NCBI RefSeq assembly: GCF_009729855.1
Contig: NZ_WODA01000004.1
Location: forward strand, 86,755-150,754
Length of the DNA: 64,000 nt
Direction: 5' to 3'
Origin: Agromyces luteolus
GTDB lineage: Bacteria > Actinomycetota > Actinomycetes > Actinomycetales > Microbacteriaceae
Shown here: in pieces, positions 36,073 through 45,406 of the stretch
Position numbering within the stretch: the stretch's first letter is position 1
How the letters are laid out: the number at the start of each line of letters is the position of its first letter
Made by a program: the position numbers and the translations under genes
Notes under the pieces: model-generated
Seen by the model: only the letters and a program-made list of their open reading frames with translations
The model's database searches: none
What the model was told of the DNA's origin: nothing

Positions 36073-36131
36073 ACCGAGCGGCGGGCGCACATCGTTGCCC
36101 GTCTCATGCTGCACGACGCCATTCCGCAGAC

Positions 36132-36611
36132 TCAAGTCAGCCGGGCCGTTACGCGACGCTGCACTTCGGGCCGAGGAGGCACCGATGGCGCCAGAGTACG
36201 ACCGATCTCGTCGGTCAGCTCGACTGCAAGTTCATCCACTTCACTAAAGTCCGTTCCACCCCCAGGAAGTGTCCCGGCAACGTGGAAGTGAAGGTGTGGG
36301 ATCGCTTGGCGGGCGGACTTGCCATTGTTCTGCCAGACGGCTATTCCCGGGCGCTCGAAGGTCAAATCGATTGTGCGCGCGGCGTCGCGGATCGCAATCA
36401 TTAGGTCCCGCGCCTCCCAGTCCGCAAGGTCCAGCAAAGTAGGGATATGCCGCGTCGGAATCACCAGCACGTGGCCGACCCCGCGTTGTTCGCGCGTTAC
36501 GAGCACAGCTACTCGCTTCTCTCGCCACAGCACGGTGTACGGCCGATTGCCACTCAAGTAGTCGCAGAAGGCACACCGCTCCTCGTGTGGGAGGCTGATC
36601 GACCCGTTCAT
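36132..36611 (-). CDS. HIT family hydrolase in the Thoeris-like operon
   Basis: 159-aa histidine-triad protein. HLHFHVAG gives the triad His106, His108 and His110, and the upstream QNNGKSARQAIP stretch is the conserved Asn-Gly-Gln part of the active site. CAFCD (Cys13, Cys16) is the N-terminal cysteine pair of bacterial HIT proteins. HIT enzymes hydrolyse or transfer nucleotidyl groups from nucleotide phosphoramidates and dinucleotides. The start ATG at 36611 overlaps the stop of the macro-domain effector gene (ATGA), so it is the third gene of that operon. A role in degrading or modifying the ADP-ribose signal is a reasonable inference, not shown. Confidence 0.85.
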   Translation of the reverse strand: MNGSISLPHEERCAFCDYLSGNRPYTVLWREKRVAVLVTREQRGVGHVLVIPTRHIPTLLDLADWEARDLMIAIRDAARTIDLTFERPGIAVWQNNGKSARQAIPHLHFHVAGTLPGGGTDFSEVDELAVELTDEIGRTLAPSVPPRPEVQRRVTARLT

Positions 36612-37465
36612 CGCGAGGGCCTAAGCGAGTTGAGGAAAGCTTGAATCTCCAGGTGGTCGAGAGCGTCGTATTGCTTCGGCGGCGCGACAATTACAAGTTC
36701 ATCGCAAACCTTCTGAGTTCTCGACGCGAGAATGAATGAGAGCGCGATGAAGCGCACTGAATCCACCGAGGGCAGGACGGGCGAAAGCTTTGATTGCCCT
36801 CCACCGATCATTGGGATGCACACACGACCACCGTTGCTCTCGCTCCGAACGACCTTCCACAGTTCGCTGAGGCTATTCCACACGCCATCTGTCGTTGTTG
36901 AGGCAGTGCTCTTTGCGTCCATCAGCGTATACGCCACGAGGAAATACCGTCGCGCGTTTGACCGCAACGCGATCGTCGTGCCTAGAGGGTAACGGACGCT
37001 CTTCCCCAACTTTCCGGCGATGGTTCCGATTGGAGTTGCTGTGGCGAGTTGGGTTTCGATGTCCTCGTCTAGCTTCGCAATGTCGTTGCCATACACGCGC
37101 TGAAGAAACTGGCCTTGAACGCTGCTCGTCGCGATGTAAGGGGAAGCGGTGTCGAATGTGTCGCTGACGCCGATGACCAAATGCGAATCAGGCTGCTCCA
37201 GCAGGTCGCCCCGCACTAGCCGTATGATGGTCGACGGTGCGCGATACTGTGTCTCGATCGGCCGAGGCCAGGCGCGGGCGAACCCATAGATAGCAGAGGC
37301 GGCGAGACCGCACGGGGCCATCCACCCATTCGTCTCGAAGAGATCTGGCACGAACAGCACAACCACGCCGGCCACGACTGCGAGAACACCAAAGCCAGCG
37401 AACGCATGTGTCGCGAACAGTTTCCAGAACCGTCGCGTGCGGAGGTCGCGAACAACCGACTCCAC
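36608..37465 (-). CDS. thsA: Thoeris ThsA-like effector: two TM helices plus macro domain
   Basis: 285-aa membrane protein of the DUF6430/ThsA_Macro type. TM1 spans about residues 16-40 and TM2 about 48-66. The macro-like domain starts near residue 80 (STIIRLVRGDLLE), with VIGVSDTFDT at 97-106 and the Gly-rich ligand loop PMIGGGQSKL at 218-227. In type II Thoeris the macro domain senses the ADP-ribose signal made by the TIR partner and the membrane part then kills or arrests the infected cell. The GTG start overlaps the thsB stop by one base (TAGTG). The third-position base choice is visibly more AT-tolerant than in flanking genes, suggesting transfer. Confidence 0.8.
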   Translation of the reverse strand: MESVVRDLRTRRFWKLFATHAFAGFGVLAVVAGVVVLFVPDLFETNGWMAPCGLAASAIYGFARAWPRPIETQYRAPSTIIRLVRGDLLEQPDSHLVIGVSDTFDTASPYIATSSVQGQFLQRVYGNDIAKLDEDIETQLATATPIGTIAGKLGKSVRYPLGTTIALRSNARRYFLVAYTLMDAKSTASTTTDGVWNSLSELWKVVRSESNGGRVCIPMIGGGQSKLSPVLPSVDSVRFIALSFILASRTQKVCDELVIVAPPKQYDALDHLEIQAFLNSLRPSR

Positions 37466-37974
37466 TAGAGGCCAAGCTTCGTGTATGTGTCCGCCTCGTA
37501 GTAGTGCGGACCGGTCCTGTCGCTACCTGCGAAATTCGGGGCGTAGTAATCCAGTGCGTACTTGATGATCGCGGGCTGGAATGACACTGAAACCGTGTAG
37601 TAGTCCGCGTCAAGGAGCGGTCTCGGGATGAAGCTTCGATCGATGCCCCGATCCCCGTCCAGATTGGCCACCACGACCGGCAAGTTGAACTCCATCAGTA
37701 CTTTGACCTCATGAGCGAGGAAGGACAACCCGTCGGATCCCTTCCGGTTCGCATCTGAGCTGCCCAGCAACACGATCTGCTTGGCGTTCTTCATCCGCTC
37801 TCGAAGATTGCGTTTGATCGTCTCGGGCCGGCTTGTATCGCGGGAGATGAAGAGGTCGTGCGCGTCGTAGAAGTTGAAATCGATGTTCTTGTTCTCGCGC
37901 CATGCCTCCATGAGGCGATAGGACCTAATGTCCTCGCTCGCGAAGGCGACGTAGGTCTTGTTCCTGTAGCTCAT
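37465..37974 (-). CDS. thsB: Thoeris ThsB-like TIR domain protein
   Basis: 169-aa TIR-like protein (DUF1863/ThsB_TIR type). The first strand and helix are KTYVAFASEDIRSYRLMEAW, followed by FNFYDAHD, then IVLLGSSDANRKGSDGLSFLAHEVKVLME with Glu89 in the place of the TIR catalytic glutamate. It should sense phage infection and convert NAD+ into an ADP-ribose-type signal. ATG at 37974 is preferred: AGAGGG lies just upstream and the protein starts at the family's usual point; a longer frame reaches 38052. First gene of a three-gene operon (ThsB, ThsA, HIT). A GC-rich palindrome (38030-38050) lies upstream. Confidence 0.82.
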   Translation of the reverse strand: MSYRNKTYVAFASEDIRSYRLMEAWRENKNIDFNFYDAHDLFISRDTSRPETIKRNLRERMKNAKQIVLLGSSDANRKGSDGLSFLAHEVKVLMEFNLPVVVANLDGDRGIDRSFIPRPLLDADYYTVSVSFQPAIIKYALDYYAPNFAGSDRTGPHYYEADTYTKLGL

Positions 37975-38029
37975 GAACCCTCTATTCGACGTCGGGTGTC
38001 CCCCAGCCTTTCTATCGTGCGCCGCCGAC

Positions 38030-38050
38030 ATCGCGCGGCCGCGCGCGATC
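38030..38050. promoter_or_regulatory. GC-rich palindrome upstream of thsB
   Basis: TCGCGCGGCCGCGCGCGA is an almost perfect dyad about 60 bp before the thsB start. It could be an operator or a hairpin; nothing further supports either. Confidence 0.3.
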
Positions 38051-38100
38051 AAGTGCTGATTTCATCTCCCAACGATTCGGTCGCGACACGCAACGTATCG

Positions 38101-38141
38101 TCGTAAGCAGTCAGCTGTTCTGCCTTTGAACTACATCCCAA
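38101..38141 (-). pseudogene. tRNA 5'-half-like fragment
   Basis: On the minus strand, GGGATG (acceptor strand, 38134-38139), TA, then GTTC/GAAC (38117-38131) closing a 7-nt loop AAAGGCA form a canonical tRNA D-arm. The sequence after it does not give a clear anticodon arm. It lies a few bases downstream of the tRNA 3'-half-like fragment. Confidence 0.4.
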
Positions 38142-38146
38142 TGGAG

Positions 38147-38230
38147 TGGAGATGACGGGGGTCGAACCCGCATTAGCTGATTTTGTGAGACGCCTGGTCG
38201 TGAGCCAGCGCGGCCGATGCCGAGCGTCCC
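38147..38230 (-). pseudogene. tRNA 3'-half-like fragment
   Basis: On the minus strand, GCGGG-TTCGACC-CCCGT (38155-38171) is a perfect T-arm followed by acceptor strand CATCTCC and discriminator A (38147-38154). Upstream, CTGG/CCAG (38193-38209) frames a 7-nt loop, CTCACGA, but the 5' end (GGGACGC) does not pair with the acceptor strand. The CATCTC strand instead pairs with GGGATG of the fragment at 38134-38139, as if one tRNA had been cut and permuted. Confidence 0.4.
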
Positions 38231-38242
38231 TATATGAGTTGA

Positions 38243-41465
<3,223 letters not shown>

Positions 41466-41500
41466 CCCCGAGTTGCTCGAGCGCGGTGCGTCGATGACCG

Positions 41501-41929
41501 CTACGCCACTGTCGCCTGCGGCGCCTGCTGCTGCGTTGACCAAAATGCGTCCAATCCCTCGTCGACGGCGCGAACGTCGTCTGGTGTTCCGAATACTTCG
41601 AAGCGGTAGAGGTGCGGCACATGGCACTTCGCGGCGACGATGTCGCCCGCGAGGCCGTAGGCCGCCCCGAAGTTGGTGTTTCCGGCGGCGATCACGCCGC
41701 GGATGAGTGCGCGGTTGTGCGGGTCGTTCAGGAACCTGATGACCTGCTTGGGCACGGCGCCCTTGCCGTCCCCTCCCCCGTAGGTCGGGACCACGAGGAC
41801 GTAGGGCTCGTCGGCGACGAGCGCGGCATCCTTCGCATGGAGCGGGATGCGCGCCGCCGGCCGGCCGAGCTTGTCGATGAAGCGCGCGGTGTTGCCCGAC
41901 ACGCTCGAGAAGTAGATGAGGTTCGTCAT
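41501..41929 (-). CDS. nrdI: NrdI flavodoxin-like protein
   Basis: 142-aa flavodoxin that supplies oxidant for assembling the Mn cofactor of NrdF. The FMN phosphate loop is [34 protein letters not shown] and [13 protein letters not shown] are the other flavin loops. Position between nrdH and nrdE is standard. ATG at 41929 is used; longer frames read into the repeat in the nrdH-nrdI gap. Confidence 0.95.
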   Translation of the reverse strand: MTNLIYFSSVSGNTARFIDKLGRPAARIPLHAKDAALVADEPYVLVVPTYGGGDGKGAVPKQVIRFLNDPHNRALIRGVIAAGNTNFGAAYGLAGDIVAAKCHVPHLYRFEVFGTPDDVRAVDEGLDAFWSTQQQAPQATVA

Positions 41930-41960
41930 GTCACGCCCCCGTGGCCGGTGGTCGAGTGCT

Positions 41961-41998
41961 GGTGGTCGAGTAGCACGCGAAGCGCGCGTATCGAGACC
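41961..41998. repeat. GGTGGTCGAGTAG...TATCGAGACC repeat (nrdH-nrdI gap)
   Basis: GGTGGTCGAGTAG and TATCGAGACC enclose a CGCG(AAG)CGCG hairpin. Partial copies adjoin it: GGTGGTCGAGTG at 41947 and CGTATCGAGACC at 42001. It is the reverse orientation of the repeat at 39302. Confidence 0.65.
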
Positions 41999-42029
41999 GG
42001 CGTATCGAGACCTGGCGTACGAGACCCCG

Positions 42030-42263
42030 CTACGCCAGCCGAGAGGCCAGCTCGTCGATCTTGTCGGGGCGGAAGCCCGACCAGTGCCCCTCGTCGGTGA
42101 TGACGACCGGGGCCTGCAGGTAGCCGAGCTCCTTGACGGCGGCGAGGGCGGTCTCGTCCTGCGAGACGTCGAGCACCTCGTACTCGATGCCCTTGCTGTC
42201 GAGGGCGCGGTACGTGGCATTGCACTGGACGCAGGAAGGCTTGGTGTAGACCGTGACCGTCAT
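42030..42263 (-). CDS. nrdH: Glutaredoxin-like NrdH-redoxin
   Basis: 77-aa electron donor to NrdE. The redox motif CVQC (Cys11, Cys14 in [12 protein letters not shown]), [23 protein letters not shown] and the small thioredoxin fold define NrdH. First gene of the nrdHIEF operon. Two NrdR boxes lie about 65-115 bp upstream of its ATG at 42263. Confidence 0.95.
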   Translation of the reverse strand: MTVTVYTKPSCVQCNATYRALDSKGIEYEVLDVSQDETALAAVKELGYLQAPVVITDEGHWSGFRPDKIDELASRLA

Positions 42264-42327
42264 CTCTGTGACCCCTCTTCTCTGGCTCCTGGAGGAGCCG
42301 TTCCCCCGGTGTTGCTTCAACTCTTCG

Positions 42328-42376
42328 ATACTACATCTTGTGTCTGGGCAAATGCACGACCACAAGATGATGTAGT
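42328..42376 (-). promoter_or_regulatory. Paired NrdR boxes upstream of nrdH
   Basis: ATACTACATCTTGTGT (from 42328) matches 13 of 16 positions of the NrdR box ACACTATATCTAGTGT. ACCACAAGATGATGTAGT (42359-42376) is a weaker, inverted copy. Their centres are 31 bp apart, three helical turns, the usual NrdR spacing. Confidence 0.7.
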
Positions 42377-42389
42377 TACATCCGTGTAG

Positions 42390-42476
42390 TTTTCCACCGC
42401 GTTCTCCACCGTTCACTCACAGGCCGAAGCCGGTCTGATCGGCGGATTTCCGCGGTTCGGATTCGGGTTCTCCACA
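42390..42476. promoter_or_regulatory. DnaA-box-like sites; remainder of the nrdH upstream gap
   Basis: TTTTCCACC (42390), TTCTCCACC (42402) and TTCTCCACA (42468) each resemble the DnaA box TTATCCACA. No gene is convincing between 42264 and 42788. A hairpin TGCCACG/CGTGGCA (42730-42749) lies 40 bp past the DUF1905 stop and may terminate that operon. Confidence 0.3.
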
Positions 42477-42788
42477 GGCCTGCTCATCTGTGCAGAGCTG
42501 GCCTGTGAATGGATGTCGGGCGTGTCGTCGGCGTGTCGCCCGCGCACCACGCCGGCTCGAGGCATCCGCACCGCCCTCGCGACGATGCCACGACCCCCGC
42601 TGGCGACGGCTTCACGCGACATACCGGCTCCCCCGACCCGACATCTGGCCCTCATCGGCCCGCCGACCACAACATCTGGTGGCGTCCGGCTGTAATGCTG
42701 CCACCACCCACCGACATTCCGGCGACGGATGCCACGGCGCGTCGTGGCAGGACCCGCGCCGATCAGCGCGCGGCGCGCGCTCCGACGC

Positions 42789-43073
42789 TCAGCCCAGCCG
42801 CTCGGCGAGGTGAATCGTGACGTCGTCGCCGTCGGCCTTGCCGATCGCCCAGCGGATCGCGGCGGTGATCGGCAGCTTGTGCGTGCCGTCGCCGAGCGCC
42901 ATGAAGGCACCCCGGAACGGCTTGCCGTCGACGGTGCCGGCGACCTTGACGAGCCCGCGGGTGCCGAAGATGCGTGCGGAGTCGGGGAGCTGGACGCAGG
43001 TCCAGGTGTCGCCCTCGCGCACCTTGCCGAGCGTCGCGGTGAAGGTGATGTCGAGCGGTCCGGTCGCGGTCAT
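42789..43073 (-). CDS. DUF1905 domain-containing protein
   Basis: 94-aa single-domain DUF1905 protein with a beta-barrel pattern: [53 protein letters not shown] and [10 protein letters not shown]. Function unknown. It lies 29 nt after the DUF1761 membrane protein gene and shares its promoter, which is flanked by two TetR-type operators. Confidence 0.85.
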   Translation of the reverse strand: MTATGPLDITFTATLGKVREGDTWTCVQLPDSARIFGTRGLVKVAGTVDGKPFRGAFMALGDGTHKLPITAAIRWAIGKADGDDVTIHLAERLG

Positions 43074-43102
43074 GGTTCCTCCAGGTCGTGGTCCTGCGAC
43101 GG

Positions 43103-43483
43103 TCAGGCGAAGACGCCGACGATCGCCCCGATCAGGACGAGCTTGATCGCCCAGTCGAGCAGGTGGATCGCGGCGACGGGGATGGGCACGTTCTCGTGGA
43201 TGACGGCGCCCATGAGCAGCACCGCGGGGAGCACGGCGAGCGCGAGCCCGAGCACCGCGCCGGCCGCGGCGCCAGACCAGCCCGCGGCGATCAGCAACCC
43301 GGCGACGAGCGCGGCGACGAGGAGGCTGCGCAGGAGCACCGCCGCCATCTGCATGGGGACCGGGATGCCGGGCCGCGGGGTGCTCGCGCTGGCGACCACC
43401 GCGGCGACGCGCGGCACGGCGTACAGGGCGGCGCTCGCGATGAAGGACGCGACGGTCGCGATCGCGACCCCGAGGACGACCAT
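43103..43483 (-). CDS. DUF1761-like membrane protein
   Basis: 126-aa protein with four hydrophobic segments, ending [23 protein letters not shown], which matches the DUF1761 pattern (a His and a Trp-Lys near the last helix). Function unknown. It is divergent from the TetR gene at 43559, and the 75-bp gap between them holds two palindromic operators. Confidence 0.65.
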   Translation of the reverse strand: MVVLGVAIATVASFIASAALYAVPRVAAVVASASTPRPGIPVPMQMAAVLLRSLLVAALVAGLLIAAGWSGAAAGAVLGLALAVLPAVLLMGAVIHENVPIPVAAIHLLDWAIKLVLIGAIVGVFA

Positions 43484-43492
43484 GTCAACCCC

Positions 43493-43547
43493 TTAGTACT
43501 GTGCGGTACTAATACGTTACGCGCGGTGATCAGTACGGTCAAGTACT
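43493..43547. promoter_or_regulatory. Two TetR-type operators
   Basis: TTAGTAC (43493-43499) with GTACTAA (43506-43512) and AGTAC (43532-43536) with GTACT (43543-43547) both have half-sites around a 6-bp centre. They fill the divergent gap between the DUF1761 and TetR genes. Confidence 0.65.
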
Positions 43548-43558
43548 AATATCGAGCC

Positions 43559-44242
43559 ATGGATGCACGCGTGCCGCGGCGAGGTCGACCCTCCGGACGC
43601 ACCGGGACCGCGCTGCTCGCGGTCGCGCGCGAGGTGTTCCTCGAGCGCGGCTTCGCGGGGACCTCGATGGACGAGGTGGCCGCGCGCGCGAAGATCTCGA
43701 AGTCCTCGCTGTACCGGGAGCATCCGTCGAAGGACGCCCTCTACGCCGCGGTCGTCACCGACTGGGCGGCCGCGGGCCGGGGAGCGATGCGGCCGGCGAT
43801 CGATCGCCTGGTCGCGAGCCGCGACATCCGCGAGGGCCTGATCGAATGGGGCGGGTCCCTGCGCAGGTCGATCCTGCACCCGTCGGTGGTGGCGATGCGG
43901 CGGCTCGTCATCAGCGAGGCGCCGACGCAGCCCGAGGTCGCCGCCACCTACCTCGATGAGAGCTGGCGGGCGAACATCGCGACGTTGGCCGACGCACTGG
44001 AGCGCATCGCGCGAGACGGGCGGCTCGACGTTCCCGACCCCGCCGCGGCCGCCGAGCAGTTGACCTGGCTGGTCGTCGGCGCGCCGCTCAACGCCGTCCT
44101 CCTGGAGTCCGATCCGGACGCCGACGACGTGGTCGCGGCGATCGACGTCTTCCTGGCGCGGTACGGCGTTTCCGCGACCGCGCCATCCGCGCCCCCTACC
44201 GCGCAGCGCCCCGACCGGGCTAGCCTGACGGCGGACCAGTAG
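43559..44242 (+). CDS. TetR family transcriptional regulator
   Basis: 227-aa TetR regulator. HTH: AREVFLERGFAGTSMDEVAARAKISKSSLYREHPSKDALY (about residues 22-62). The C-terminal ligand domain contains FLARYG and a Pro/Ala-rich tail. The gap in front of it holds two matching palindromes, so it probably represses itself and the divergent DUF1761-DUF1905 pair. The alpha/beta hydrolase 33 nt downstream may be co-transcribed. Confidence 0.9.
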   Translation: MDARVPRRGRPSGRTGTALLAVAREVFLERGFAGTSMDEVAARAKISKSSLYREHPSKDALYAAVVTDWAAAGRGAMRPAIDRLVASRDIREGLIEWGGSLRRSILHPSVVAMRRLVISEAPTQPEVAATYLDESWRANIATLADALERIARDGRLDVPDPAAAAEQLTWLVVGAPLNAVLLESDPDADDVVAAIDVFLARYGVSATAPSAPPTAQRPDRASLTADQ

Positions 44243-44275
44243 CCGACGCAGACCGCCCTGCGAAGGAAGGACCGC

Positions 44276-45094
44276 ATGTCGCACACCGTGATCTCGCACG
44301 ACGGCGCCTCGATCGCCTACGACCGCGAGGGCGAGGGCCCTCCGGTGATCCTCGTCGGCGGAGCGTTCCAGTTCCGCGCCTTCGACCCGACCACGAAGCA
44401 GCTCGCGACGCTCCTCGCCAGGCGCGGCTACACGGTCGTCAACTACGACCGGCGCGGACGCGGCGAGAGCGCCCACGACGTGCCGATGGGCCTGCACGAG
44501 ACGCTCGCCGACCTCCGCGCCATCGTCGCGGAGCTCCAGCGCATCCACGAGCTCGGCGAGGGCGTCGCCCTCTTCGGCAACTCGTCGGGCGGGGCGATCG
44601 CGCTCGCGGCCGCGGCGCACGGGCTGCCCGTGACCGCGATCGTCGGCTTCGAGGTGCCGATCGGCGCCGAGCAGGGGCCGGAGGGCGAGGAGTTCCTCGC
44701 CGGCATCCGCGAACGCGTCGCGGGCGACGACCCCGACGCGGTCGTCGAGTACTTCATGAAGGACATGCCGCCCGAGTGGCTCGAGCAGGCCAAGGGCACC
44801 CCGGCCTGGCCCCTCATGGTGCGCATCGGCCCGAGCCTCGAAGCGGATGCCGAGTCCCTCGCCTGGGCCCAGTCCGCGCCGCACGCCGAGCTGTTCGGGT
44901 CGATCCAGGCGCCCACGCTGGTGCTCGTCGGCGAGGAGGACGCCCCAGCCGAGATGGCGCCGGCGGCGGAGGCCATCGTCGCCGCGATGCCGAACGCATC
45001 GCGCGGCACGGTGCCCGCGGTGCAGCACTCGTGGCAGCCGGAGACGATGGCGGCGGCGATCGCCGACTTCCTCGACGCGCACGTCGCGCGCTGA
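44276..45094 (+). CDS. Alpha/beta hydrolase
   Basis: 272-aa alpha/beta-fold hydrolase. Nucleophile Ser103 in GNSSGG, VNYDRRGRGES on the strand before it, LVGEEDAPAE as the acid-strand region, and His256 in VQHSW complete the usual triad. No signal peptide. The substrate is unknown; esterases and lactonases share this pattern. AAGGAAGG precedes the ATG. Downstream of a TetR gene, which may regulate it. Confidence 0.87.
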   Translation: MSHTVISHDGASIAYDREGEGPPVILVGGAFQFRAFDPTTKQLATLLARRGYTVVNYDRRGRGESAHDVPMGLHETLADLRAIVAELQRIHELGEGVALFGNSSGGAIALAAAAHGLPVTAIVGFEVPIGAEQGPEGEEFLAGIRERVAGDDPDAVVEYFMKDMPPEWLEQAKGTPAWPLMVRIGPSLEADAESLAWAQSAPHAELFGSIQAPTLVLVGEEDAPAEMAPAAEAIVAAMPNASRGTVPAVQHSWQPETMAAAIADFLDAHVAR

Positions 45095-45194
45095 GCGCGC
45101 GGCGCTCGCTGAGCGCTGAGTGCGGGGCGCTCGGGTGCCCCGCGCCATCCCCTTCATGCACGCGACCCGAGGCGCGCACCCCGCGCCATCCGGG

Positions 45195-45252
45195 TGCATG
45201 AGGATCCGAGCGTCAGGCCCTCCCAAGCCTGCATCGCCCGGATTCTCATGCA
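45195..45252. repeat. Palindromic intergenic repeat, copy B
   Basis: TGCATGAGGATCCG and CGGATTCTCATGCA enclose about 30 bp, with one arm mismatch. The right flank (CACGAGCCTCAGGCGGTGGA...) continues to match copy C, so the element is longer than the hairpin. Confidence 0.7.
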
Positions 45253-45280
45253 CGAGCCTCAGGCGGTGGACCGTGCGATT

Positions 45281-45312
45281 CGGCTCATGTGCACGGCGAT
45301 GCACATGAGCCG
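45281..45312. repeat. Perfect 13-bp inverted repeat
   Basis: CGGCTCATGTGCA (45281-45293) and TGCACATGAGCCG (45300-45312) enclose CGGCGA. It adjoins copy B of the palindromic repeat. The gap 45095-45406 has no gene. Confidence 0.6.
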
Positions 45313-45349
45313 CTCGGGACACTCCGTCGGGGCCGGTGAACACGACGGA

Positions 45350-45379
45350 GGGCGCCGCCCGCCGAAGCGGGCGACGCCC
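45350..45379. terminator. Terminator of the GH43-GH51 gene
   Basis: GGGCGCCGCCCGC (45350-45362) pairs with GCGGGCGACGCCC (45367-45379) around a CGAA tetraloop, one mismatch. It lies 27 bp past the stop at 45407 and can also stop the hydrolase transcript from the left. Confidence 0.7.
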
Positions 45380-45406
45380 CCGATCAGGTGAGCGGATGCC
45401 GCGGCG

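Noticed and set aside
38070..38171. Circularly permuted tmRNA
   Set aside because: CATCTCC and a downstream GGGAGATG could pair, but no tag-peptide coding piece follows and actinobacterial tmRNA is not permuted.
35119..38230. Integrase or transposase of the defence island
   Set aside because: I looked for one on both strands and found none, so mobility is only inferred from tRNA-like fragments, gene debris and codon use.
42413..42910. Open frames in the nrdH upstream gap
   Set aside because: Arg/Ser-rich translations on both strands, no ribosome binding site, and overlap with NrdR or DnaA-like sites.
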